Below the pieces are notes generated by a model. The model was not told the origin of the DNA, searched no databases, and saw only the letters and a list, made by a program, of their open reading frames with translations. 64,000 bases of DNA from Desertivirga xinjiangensis (GTDB taxonomy: Bacteria > Bacteroidota > Bacteroidia > Sphingobacteriales > Sphingobacteriaceae): contig NZ_JAFMZP010000004.1 in assembly GCF_024436435.1 (NCBI RefSeq), positions 1 to 64,000 on the forward strand, given 5' to 3'. A program made the translations under genes and the position numbers. Below, one piece after another: positions 26,792 to 34,980 of this stretch; positions within the stretch are counted from its first letter, which is position 1; each line of letters opens with the position of its first letter.

Positions 26792-27834
26792 TAAATACTC
26801 AAAAGGATTCTCTGTTTATCAGAGCAGCACAATCGCAACATACGGACCGCCCACCTGTTTGGATGATGCGGCAGGCAGGACGTTTCATGAAAGAATATTG
26901 GGATATTAAGAATAAATACTCTTTCCTGGAAATGTGCAAAACCCCTGAAATAGCTGCGGATGTGACGATGCTGCCAGTTGATTTGCTTGACATTGATGCT
27001 GCTATTCTTTTCTCAGATATTCTGGTTACAGGTGAAGCAATGGGCGGAGATCTGAGTTTTACCCAGGGGGTAGGACCGAAGTTTGCAAATCCGGTTCGTT
27101 CACTGGCGGATGTTGAAAACCTTCAGACAGACTGTCTTGATAAATTGCAATACGTTGCAGATGCAATAAAGGTAATACAGCAACGGTTGGACGGAAAAAT
27201 TCCATTGATCGGATTCGCCGGAGCACCCTTTACTGTGATGAGTTACCTGGTTGAAGGGGGATCGTCAAAGGACTTTAAACTGACTAAATTGATGTTGCAT
27301 AACCAGCCGGAACTTGCACATCAGCTCCTTTCAAAAATAGCACAGGTTACCATTGATTATCTGAATATGCAGATCGCTGCTGGCGTGAATGCTGTTCAAA
27401 TATTCGATAGCTGGGCACAGGCCTTATCATGGGATGATTATAGAGAGTTTTCCCATCAGTACATACAAAGAATAATTGCGGGTTTAAATCGCCAGGATAT
27501 TCCAGTAATTTCTTTCTGTAAAGGTAGTTCTGTGTTTGCCCCACTTATGGCGGAAGCGAAACCGGATGTGATCTCCATTGACTGGAATGTGGATTTACTG
27601 GATATGAAAAAGCGGTTGCCTGCGGGAATAGCTGTACAAGGCAATTTGGATCCTCATATCCTGTATGCCGACAAGAAAGTTATTAAGGAAAGAATTCACA
27701 GGCTCATAGACAGGATGCAGGGTGAAAATGGGTTTATTTTTAATCTTGGACATGGTATCATGCCGGACATTCCTTTTGACAATGTGAAGTATGCGGTCGA
27801 GGTGATCAAAGAATATGCTCCTATTATGCCTTAG
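26788..27834 (+). CDS. hemE: Uroporphyrinogen decarboxylase
   Basis: 348 aa; decarboxylates the four acetate side chains of uroporphyrinogen III to give coproporphyrinogen III. The invariant PPVWMMRQAGRFMKEYW near the N-terminus (about residues 22-38) and FAGAPFTVMSYLVEGG are diagnostic, and the catalytic Asp lies in AAILFSDILV. The start is GTG 26788, overlapping the stop of the upstream TPR-like gene. Confidence 0.96.
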   Translation: MINTQKDSLFIRAAQSQHTDRPPVWMMRQAGRFMKEYWDIKNKYSFLEMCKTPEIAADVTMLPVDLLDIDAAILFSDILVTGEAMGGDLSFTQGVGPKFANPVRSLADVENLQTDCLDKLQYVADAIKVIQQRLDGKIPLIGFAGAPFTVMSYLVEGGSSKDFKLTKLMLHNQPELAHQLLSKIAQVTIDYLNMQIAAGVNAVQIFDSWAQALSWDDYREFSHQYIQRIIAGLNRQDIPVISFCKGSSVFAPLMAEAKPDVISIDWNVDLLDMKKRLPAGIAVQGNLDPHILYADKKVIKERIHRLIDRMQGENGFIFNLGHGIMPDIPFDNVKYAVEVIKEYAPIMP

Positions 27835-27854
27835 ATGAGGCGACAATTCAGGCT

Positions 27855-28388
27855 ATGTACTTATATCTGAAATCCATTCATATCATTTTTGTTGTAAGCT
27901 GGATGGCTGGGCTGTTTTATATAGTGAGGCTTTTTATATATCATGTTGAAGCTAATGACCGGCCAGAGCAGGAACGCATTTTGCTGCACAAGCAGTTTGA
28001 TGTGATGCAAAGCAAGTTGTGGAACATCATTACCACACCGGCAATGATATTGACATTTCTAGCAGGTTTTGGTATGTTTTATCTTAACCCCTATTTGTTA
28101 CAGGCGGATTGGATGCTCGTAAAGCTTGGATTTGTCGGTGGATTACTAATCTATCATTTTATTTGTCAGCGAATTATCCGGCAGTTGAAAGCAGGCGTTT
28201 GCAAATGGACCTCCACACAACTTCGTTTATGGAATGAAGTCGCCACTATTCTTTTGGTGGCAATAGTGTTCACGGTGGTCTTAAAAACTGCCATAGATTG
28301 GTTGTATGGCTTGATAGGCCTCATCATTTTCATAGCTGTAATCATGTCGGCAGTTAAAATCTATAAATATTACCGGCTAAAATCATAA
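27855..28388 (+). CDS. hemJ: HemJ-type protoporphyrinogen oxidase
   Basis: 177-aa integral membrane protein of the HemJ (UPF0093) family, which oxidises protoporphyrinogen IX. Four to five membrane segments are seen. The conserved N-terminal His9 lies in KSIHIIFVVSWMAGLFY, with a conserved Arg in VRLFIYH and MLVKLGFVGGLLIYHF further on. It follows hemE by 20 bp. Ferrochelatase and the coproporphyrinogen oxidase gene are not in this window. Confidence 0.88.
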   Translation: MYLYLKSIHIIFVVSWMAGLFYIVRLFIYHVEANDRPEQERILLHKQFDVMQSKLWNIITTPAMILTFLAGFGMFYLNPYLLQADWMLVKLGFVGGLLIYHFICQRIIRQLKAGVCKWTSTQLRLWNEVATILLVAIVFTVVLKTAIDWLYGLIGLIIFIAVIMSAVKIYKYYRLKS

Positions 28389-28420
28389 ATAATAGAGGAG
28401 GAATCTACCTTTGTAAACTC

Positions 28421-29551
28421 ATGAAAAAACTGCTCTCATTTTTTTCCATGTTGCTTATATTTTGTACAGCCGATGCACAACTTGTAAACGATTCGCTGGA
28501 ATATCGCTTAAAACCGGATTCTCTTAAGACCCGGAACCTTGAACTGAGCTTCTATAATTTCAATTTCCTGAGGAATTATGAGTATTTTAATGATTTTCAT
28601 GATGGATATACGCTGTTTGGTACCCAGTTAGAGCCTCGATTGGTGTATTACCCCAACGCCAAATTAGCCGTCAGTGCCGGGGTTCATATTCGCAAAGATT
28701 TTGGCAAAGACGGTATCAACAAATCTTATCCCCTTTTCACTATCAGGTACCAGCACAAAAGTACAGCGTTGATCAATGGAGTAATAGAGGGAAATGTTCA
28801 TCATAGGTATATAGAACCCTTATTTGACTTTGAGAGAAAAATAAACAATCCTGTTGAATATGGTACCCAGGTAGTGATTGACAAACCTTCCTTATTTCTA
28901 GATGCATTTGTTAACTGGAACCGGATGATTGAAAAACATTCGCCTGATCAAGAACAAATTTTTGCCGGTGTTTCATCAGATATCAGTATCCTGAGAAGGG
29001 GTAGAATGAAGTTGTCTGTACCTGTTCAGGTTTTTGCCTTCCATCAGGGAGGACAGATCGATACGGATCCGGATCCATTGAAAACAATAGCGAATACTGC
29101 TGTCGGCATAAAATTAAACCTGGAACGGGATGGCTTTATCAAACATATCCGTACTGAAAATTATTTTGTTACCTATACTGACCTATCTCCTACCAAAGAA
29201 AGCACCTATAATGACGGAACTGCCTGGTTTATCAATATCGGGCTTGGCACTAAGAAGTACGGCGACCTGACTGGCTCTTTTTGGGAAGGAAAGAAATACG
29301 TTTCCCCTGTTGGTATGCCGATTTATCAATCCGTATCTCAGCAAATAGATCATGCCGGATACAGCGAAGATATAAGACGGCTGTTTATCCTCAGGTATAC
29401 CTATCAACGCCAACTGGTCTCTAATTTCTATATCGACTTCCGTGTGGAGCCGGTATTTGATCTTAAAAGCTCGACTACCAAGTCAGTTGACTTTTCTCAT
29501 TCCCTTTTTCTGGTATATAAACAAGACTTTAAGCTTTTCAAGAAAAAATAG
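28421..29551 (+). CDS. Predicted outer-membrane/periplasmic protein
   Basis: 376 aa with a signal peptide (MKKLLSFFSMLLIFCTADAQ). The mature protein is rich in alternating hydrophobic/polar strands and aromatic residues (FYNFNFLRNYEYF, KLAVSAGVHIRKDFG, LFLVYKQDFKLF at the end), consistent with an outer-membrane beta-barrel. No family is recognised. A promoter-like TACCTTTG lies at 28406-28413, giving an almost leaderless transcript. It may be a separate unit after the haem cluster. Confidence 0.7.
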   Translation: MKKLLSFFSMLLIFCTADAQLVNDSLEYRLKPDSLKTRNLELSFYNFNFLRNYEYFNDFHDGYTLFGTQLEPRLVYYPNAKLAVSAGVHIRKDFGKDGINKSYPLFTIRYQHKSTALINGVIEGNVHHRYIEPLFDFERKINNPVEYGTQVVIDKPSLFLDAFVNWNRMIEKHSPDQEQIFAGVSSDISILRRGRMKLSVPVQVFAFHQGGQIDTDPDPLKTIANTAVGIKLNLERDGFIKHIRTENYFVTYTDLSPTKESTYNDGTAWFINIGLGTKKYGDLTGSFWEGKKYVSPVGMPIYQSVSQQIDHAGYSEDIRRLFILRYTYQRQLVSNFYIDFRVEPVFDLKSSTTKSVDFSHSLFLVYKQDFKLFKKK

Positions 29552-29599
29552 AATTCATGCAACCTTAGTGGCTGTTTGTTCATCTTACAAAAGAACAAT

Positions 29600-30169
29600 A
29601 TGAAGTTAAGCCGCAGATTAACGGTCGATGATTTGCTTGAAGGATGTCAGCGGAATGACCGTAAGGCGCAGGAGCAATTGTATAAGACTTTGGCACCCAG
29701 GATGCTGGGGGTTTGTATGCGGTATGCTAAAAATATTTTTGAAGCTGAGGATATGCTTCAAAACGGCTTCACAAAGGTCTTTCAGAAGATATCGGAATAC
29801 AGAAGTGACGGTTCATTTGAGGGATGGATAAGACGAATAATGGTCAACACTGCAATTGAAGTGTATAGGAAGAATCAACGTATGCTGGAGATAGTCAACA
29901 TCGACGAAGTAAATGATACAGCCCAGGCTACATTTGATATCAATGGTCTGGAGGCTAAGGACTTGCTCAAGATAATCCAGGAATTGTCTACCGGCTACAG
30001 GATGGTATTTAACTTATATGCAATAGAAGGCTATACGCACAAAGAAATTGGAGAGAAGCTGGGGATCAGCGAGGGGGCTTCCAAATCGCAACTTTCAAGG
30101 GCGAGAGCCATATTAAAGGAAAAAATAAATAAAATGGAAGGAGGGAGATATGCAGGGTATGTCGGATGA
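29600..30169 (+). CDS. ECF-type RNA polymerase sigma factor
   Basis: 189 aa from ATG 29600. Region 2 contains AEDMLQNGFTKVFQKISEYR and GWIRRIMVNTAIEVYRK; region 4 contains THKEIGEKLGISEGASKSQL. It overlaps the following membrane-protein gene by 20 bp, the usual sigma/anti-sigma arrangement in Bacteroidota. A possible TTG start at 29576 is less likely. Confidence 0.93.
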   Translation: MKLSRRLTVDDLLEGCQRNDRKAQEQLYKTLAPRMLGVCMRYAKNIFEAEDMLQNGFTKVFQKISEYRSDGSFEGWIRRIMVNTAIEVYRKNQRMLEIVNIDEVNDTAQATFDINGLEAKDLLKIIQELSTGYRMVFNLYAIEGYTHKEIGEKLGISEGASKSQLSRARAILKEKINKMEGGRYAGYVG

Positions 30170-30881
30170 TAATTTTGATAAGCTTTTTAAAGATAAGTTT
30201 TCAGCCTTTGAAGGGGAACCTTCCGGGGCTGTATGGAAACAGATCAACTCAAAGCTGCAAGGCAAGAATGACAGGAAATTTCCGCTCTTCTGGATTGCAG
30301 CAGCCAGCATCGTCGCCGTTTTATTCGCTTTTTTATGGCTAATACCGTCGAAGGAGCCAGTTAAGCTTTATGGAGCGAAAAAGCCCTCGGTTGAAGCACA
30401 GGCTCCGGTGGTTTTGGAGGAGAAACTAAGCGCCGGGTTATACAGAGAACCTGTAAAACCATCCGGCGATTATAAAGTTATTAGTCAACCAGGGAAGAAA
30501 AGGGTACAAGTAACAGCGAAAATTCCTGTACGGAATAGAGTTGGGCCGGATTATAAAGAAGGTTCAACTTTGGAGGATAATGAAAGCGGGGATATTCTTA
30601 CGGTTACCGTTGGTCTGCCTACAGAGGCCGGCAGCCTGAGAGAGACAAGTATCGCATCGGCTGACCTGCTGGTTTTGAGAGATACTTCTGTTACTGCTCC
30701 TGCGGTTGAAGAGCCGAGGTCGAAGCAGAAAATTAAAACTGTTGGGGATCTCGTGAATTTTGTAGTGAGCAAAGTAGATAAACGAAAAAATAAAATTATT
30801 GAGTTTTCCAAAGAGGATGAGGGGGATGTTGTTTCGGGTTTAAATCTTGGAGTGCTCCAGTATAAAACACAAAACAGATAG
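30150..30881 (+). CDS. Single-pass membrane protein, probable anti-sigma factor
   Basis: 243 aa. The cytoplasmic N-terminus (DNFDKLFKDKFSAFEGEPSG) has the DxxFKxxF-like motif found at the start of many Bacteroidota sigma-linked membrane proteins. One membrane segment follows (FPLFWIAAASIVAVLFAFLW, about residues 44-63), then a basic/acidic extracytoplasmic part. The upstream sequence GAAGGAGGGAGAT is Shine-Dalgarno-like and supports ATG 30150; ATG 30159 is an alternative. Anti-sigma role inferred from the overlap with the sigma gene. Confidence 0.75.
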   Translation: MQGMSDDNFDKLFKDKFSAFEGEPSGAVWKQINSKLQGKNDRKFPLFWIAAASIVAVLFAFLWLIPSKEPVKLYGAKKPSVEAQAPVVLEEKLSAGLYREPVKPSGDYKVISQPGKKRVQVTAKIPVRNRVGPDYKEGSTLEDNESGDILTVTVGLPTEAGSLRETSIASADLLVLRDTSVTAPAVEEPRSKQKIKTVGDLVNFVVSKVDKRKNKIIEFSKEDEGDVVSGLNLGVLQYKTQNR

Positions 30882-30885
30882 TAAA

Positions 30886-31677
30886 ATGAAACTTCAACTA
30901 TTAATACTATTGCTGCTGTCTACCGGACTAAAGGGGCTGGCACAGGATACCACTTCCCGTGATACAGCTAAAGCAAACGGGGGAACAGTGGTTATAATTG
31001 CGGGAATGGAACTTGGTAAAGAAAAAAGCGATTCGACCAAAAGAAGAGGATCTTCAAAAGTCTCTTTCCAACTCACTTTCGCCAGAATAGATCTCGGTTT
31101 GGCCACCTTTTTAGACCAGGGAAGCTTTACTTTATCGCCTGAAAATTCATTCCTTGAGCATACACAATGGAAAACACACAATTTTGGGTTTGAGCTATTT
31201 CAAACAGGCTATCGTTTTAACAGCTATTTTAAGATTTATTTGGCCGCAGGCCTTGATTGGACCCATATTCGACTGAAAAGGAATATCAGCATTTTGCCAG
31301 AGCAGCCTCAGCTTAGCTATAAAGAGGAGGATGTCGACTTCAGCAAAAATCGTTTTACAAACCAATATCTAAGGTTACCACTGGCCTTTCAGTTCCGTAC
31401 TAAAGATGATAATAGAGGGAATAAATTCCATTTTGTTGCAGGACCCGAAGTTGGCTTCCTTATTAACGGTAAAACCAAGCAGGTAAGCGACGAGCGGGGC
31501 AAAGTTAAGTACAAGGACGATTTTAATTTTAACCCCTTTCGGTACGGTGCTTTTGCACGCTTCGGATACGATGTTTTGGGTGTTTACGTCAAGTACTATG
31601 CTAACGATGTATTTGCAGACAATCAGGGACCCGGCGACTTCAAAAATCTGAACTTTGGTATTATGCTTGGGTTTTAG
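30886..31677 (+). CDS. Outer-membrane beta-barrel protein
   Basis: 263 aa from ATG 30886. Signal peptide MKLQLLILLLLSTGLKGLAQ, then a Ser/Thr/Lys-rich segment and strands such as FHFVAGPEVGFLING and YGAFARFGYDVLGVYVKYY, ending in NLNFGIMLGF with a terminal aromatic residue, as in porin-like barrels. Third gene after a sigma factor and membrane anti-sigma candidate, 4 bp below the latter, so probably part of that circuit. Confidence 0.78.
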   Translation: MKLQLLILLLLSTGLKGLAQDTTSRDTAKANGGTVVIIAGMELGKEKSDSTKRRGSSKVSFQLTFARIDLGLATFLDQGSFTLSPENSFLEHTQWKTHNFGFELFQTGYRFNSYFKIYLAAGLDWTHIRLKRNISILPEQPQLSYKEEDVDFSKNRFTNQYLRLPLAFQFRTKDDNRGNKFHFVAGPEVGFLINGKTKQVSDERGKVKYKDDFNFNPFRYGAFARFGYDVLGVYVKYYANDVFADNQGPGDFKNLNFGIMLGF

Positions 31678-31710
31678 AGGAGCTTATGTAGAGTCTCTTT
31701 TCGAAAATGC

Positions 31711-31743
31711 TTTATGTCACACGCGGCACGAGTGTGACATAAG
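31711..31743. promoter_or_regulatory. Perfect inverted repeat TTATGTCACAC/GTGTGACATAA
   Basis: An 11-bp perfect dyad with a 9-nt spacer, in the 158-bp gap between the outer-membrane protein gene and the ABC ATPase gene. No T-run follows, so an operator is at least as likely as a terminator; a processed hairpin is also possible. Confidence 0.5.
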
Positions 31744-31835
31744 CCAGGAAACAGGATACAGGCAAAAAGAACAAGGATATTTCCGGTTTAAATTGCCGAT
31801 ATTTGCGCATTGTTTAATTTAATCTGCTCCGGCAA

Positions 31836-32885
31836 TTGGCAAATACATCCTGCGAAACAAACAACAGCAACGACCGTTTAACTGATCTTCCCGATAACAG
31901 AATTATCACCGTACAAGGCTTAAGGAAAAAGTATGCCTCAGAGCCTTATTCGGGTATTAGTAAAGCCAACCTCTTTATTGAGAAAGGCAAGATCGTAGCT
32001 ATTGTAGGAGAAAGTGGTAGCGGAAAAAGTACCCTGTTGAAGCTGATTTATGGCCTGATAAGTCCGGATGAGGGCCGCATCTATTTCCGGAATGAACCGA
32101 TAATGCCCCCGGAAAAAAAGTTGATTCCCGGGCACGATTCCATGAAAATGGTAACCCAGGACTTCAGTTTAAATATTTACGCAAAGGCGTATGATAACGT
32201 TGCTTCTATGTTATCGAATACGAACCTTAAGCTTAAATCAGAGAAGACCATAAAAACCTTAAATCTCTTAGGTATAGGCCATCTTGCCGAGCGAAGGGTC
32301 ATTGATCTTAGCGGAGGAGAGCAGCAACGCGTAGCGATCGCGAAGGCGATAATAACTGAGCCGGAGGTACTGTTGATGGACGAACCCTTCAGTCAGGTAG
32401 ATACTCTGCTTAAAAGCCAGCTAAGGGCTGATATAAGGCGTCTAGCCTATGAGTTGGGCATTACTATCATTCTGGTGTCACACGACCCTGTCGATGGTTT
32501 ATCTCTGGCGGATGAACTCATTATCCTAAAGAGGGGTGAGGTGGTAGAAACAGGAACTCCGAAACAATTATATAATCAGCCAAAGAATATCTACACCGCG
32601 CGTTTGCTGGCAGATTGTAATGTCTTAAGCTCTCAAGATGCTCACAAACTGGGAATAAACACAAAATCCAGTAGCGTTGCAATCTACTTAGATCAGGTGC
32701 AACTTAAACCTGGTGAACGCAGTATTACCTTTACGCTTTGCGATGCTTTCTTCAAAGGGATCTGCGAAGAACTTTTATTAGAAAAAGAGGGTGTAAAGTT
32801 AAGAGCTCTGAACTTTGACATGGGTTTTTATAAAATCGGCGAATTAATACCAGTTAGCATAGAGAGCTTTAAGGAGTTTAATTAA
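31836..32885 (+). CDS. Orphan ABC transporter ATP-binding protein
   Basis: 349 aa from a TTG start at 31836 (no in-frame ATG precedes the core strand IITVQGLRKKYAS). Walker A is VGESGSGKST (about residue 54), signature LSGGEQQRVAIAKA, Walker B VLLMDEPFSQVD, switch His in VSHD. A C-terminal extension of about 100 residues looks like the TOBE-type regulatory domain of the spermidine/iron import ATPases. No permease or binding-protein gene is adjacent, so the partner is unknown. Confidence 0.82.
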   Translation: MANTSCETNNSNDRLTDLPDNRIITVQGLRKKYASEPYSGISKANLFIEKGKIVAIVGESGSGKSTLLKLIYGLISPDEGRIYFRNEPIMPPEKKLIPGHDSMKMVTQDFSLNIYAKAYDNVASMLSNTNLKLKSEKTIKTLNLLGIGHLAERRVIDLSGGEQQRVAIAKAIITEPEVLLMDEPFSQVDTLLKSQLRADIRRLAYELGITIILVSHDPVDGLSLADELIILKRGEVVETGTPKQLYNQPKNIYTARLLADCNVLSSQDAHKLGINTKSSSVAIYLDQVQLKPGERSITFTLCDAFFKGICEELLLEKEGVKLRALNFDMGFYKIGELIPVSIESFKEFN

Positions 32886-33005
32886 TCACCTTTCCGTTTG
32901 CAAAATATCAGAGATGTTAACATAAACATTATATGATATTAACGCAATTGTTATATTTGAAGAGCGTTTGTCCAAAACAAACCGCCCGATGAGTTTAACT
33001 AATTA

Positions 33006-34958
33006 ATGAACAAAATAAAATTTGCTCTTCCCCCTCCGTTCTGTCAGTTGGGCGGCTTAGTCGTATTATATTTTTTATGCCGTTTACTTTTTGTAACCGT
33101 CAATGTATCTGAGTTCAGCTTTTCTTCAGTTGCTGATTCACTTCAACTCTATCTGTATGGACTAAGGTTTGATCTTTCAGCAATCTTCCTTACCAATATT
33201 TTCTATATTTTATGCTACCTGATTCCGGCTCCTTTTGTGATCAACAGGTATTACCAATTGTTTTTGAAAACAGTATTCATTGGTTTTAACAGTTTTTCTC
33301 TTTTGCTGAACTGTGTTGACATTGCTTATTTTCCGTATGTACATAAGCGGTTATCCGGCGATGCAATACTTTTCGTTACCGGAGAAAAAGGGGACGATTT
33401 TTTGAAAATGTTACCCCGGATCCTTGCCGAAAACTGGTTCATTTGCATTTTTTTTGCGGGTATTGTCTTCTTGCTTTTCAAGGTTTATCATCTGGGTAGA
33501 AATAAATATCCCTTGTTAAATCCCTCATTTAAAGTATATGCTAAGGCCTCTCTCGTGTTTATCCTTGCGGCAGGTGTATCGATCCTCGGGATAAGGGGAG
33601 GATTTCAAAAAAAACCACTGAATATTATTCATGCTTCCGAAATGGTTGAGGTGCAGAATATGGCAATTGTTTTAAATACGCCATTCACCCTGATAAAAAC
33701 ATTTAATAAGAAGACACTGCATGAGGCTGATTACTTTCCAGCTTCGGTTTTAAACGACTGTGATAAGGGCTTACATTTCCCGAAAGCTAATGTGGTGAGC
33801 ACGACTAAACAAAATGTCGTCATAATTATAGTTGAAAGTCTTTCTCAAAATTACATCAGTTTCTTTAATGGAAAGGGTAAAACACCTTTTCTTGACTCTC
33901 TATTTTCAAATAGCCTGGTGTTTTCTAATAGCTTTGCTAATGCGAAGCAGTCTATTCAGGGTATACCGGCTGTTTTATCATCTATACCCTCTTTGCAGGA
34001 AGATGCCTTTATTTTCTCGCATTACTCTGCAAATAAAATAACGTCAGTTGCCAATTTGTTAAAGCGGGAAGGATATAATTCATCCTTTTTTCATGGCGGC
34101 GGTAACGGCACTATGGGATTTGATTCGTACAGTAAACTTTCAGGGTTTGATGCATATTATGGAAGGGATGAATATGACAACGATGGTGATTTTGATGGAA
34201 ACTGGGGCATCTGGGATGAACCATTTCTGAAATTTATGGCAAGTAAGTTATCTGAAATGCCCCAACCTTTTGTGTCAACAGTTTTTACGCTTAATACACA
34301 TCATCCTTTTACGGTACCGCCTCAATATACCAAGCGCTTCAGGCAGGAGGGGCACCCTATTCTGGGCTGTGTTCAATATGCAGATTATGCTTTGTCTGAA
34401 TTTTTTAAACAGGCCAAAGAATCAAAGTGGTATGACAATACATTGTTCATCATTACAGCGGATCATACCGGTCCAAAGCTAGATGACTCTGGTACTGACG
34501 TTTTGGATGACTATCGTGTGCCGATTGTGTTCTTTAAACCGGATGGCTCGCTAAAAGGGATTAGTGAAAAAATTGCTAATCAGATCGATATACTGCCTTC
34601 GGCAATGCATTTGTTAAATTATCCGCACGCCTATTATTCCCAGGGAAAGGATCTGTTTTCGGATGCTTGTGCAAACTTTGCCGTCAACTATAATTCCGGT
34701 ATATATCAGTATATAGACTCAACATACTGCTACCAGTTTGATGGGCAGAAAATGATAGTGTTCTACAACTGGAAGAACGACAGCGGTTTCAAAAAGAATT
34801 TGAGCACTCAAAAGCTTTCATCGGAAATAAAGAAAAGCGATGCAGAACTTAAGAAGTTCATACAGGTTTTTAATGGTACGATGATCAATAATAAAATGTC
34901 ATTGGAGATATCAAACAAACCCTCAAAAAAGCTGGCTACTTTAGATGAAACAAAATAA
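33006..34958 (+). CDS. LTA synthase-family membrane sulfatase
   Basis: 650 aa. About five membrane segments fill residues 10-205, followed by an extracytoplasmic alkaline-phosphatase-fold domain. Metal/active-site markers are VVIIIVESLSQNYI (near residue 272), the nucleophile region SFANAKQSIQGIPAV, FFHGGGNGTMGFDSY, THHPFTVP and ITADHTGP. Family members transfer phosphoglycerol or phosphoethanolamine groups; in Bacteroidota the substrate is unclear. Related MdoB-like enzymes act on periplasmic glucans. It is monocistronic and convergent with ilvA. Confidence 0.85.
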   Translation: MNKIKFALPPPFCQLGGLVVLYFLCRLLFVTVNVSEFSFSSVADSLQLYLYGLRFDLSAIFLTNIFYILCYLIPAPFVINRYYQLFLKTVFIGFNSFSLLLNCVDIAYFPYVHKRLSGDAILFVTGEKGDDFLKMLPRILAENWFICIFFAGIVFLLFKVYHLGRNKYPLLNPSFKVYAKASLVFILAAGVSILGIRGGFQKKPLNIIHASEMVEVQNMAIVLNTPFTLIKTFNKKTLHEADYFPASVLNDCDKGLHFPKANVVSTTKQNVVIIIVESLSQNYISFFNGKGKTPFLDSLFSNSLVFSNSFANAKQSIQGIPAVLSSIPSLQEDAFIFSHYSANKITSVANLLKREGYNSSFFHGGGNGTMGFDSYSKLSGFDAYYGRDEYDNDGDFDGNWGIWDEPFLKFMASKLSEMPQPFVSTVFTLNTHHPFTVPPQYTKRFRQEGHPILGCVQYADYALSEFFKQAKESKWYDNTLFIITADHTGPKLDDSGTDVLDDYRVPIVFFKPDGSLKGISEKIANQIDILPSAMHLLNYPHAYYSQGKDLFSDACANFAVNYNSGIYQYIDSTYCYQFDGQKMIVFYNWKNDSGFKKNLSTQKLSSEIKKSDAELKKFIQVFNGTMINNKMSLEISNKPSKKLATLDETK

Positions 34959-34980
34959 TGAGTGTCACAGTAAAATTTTG

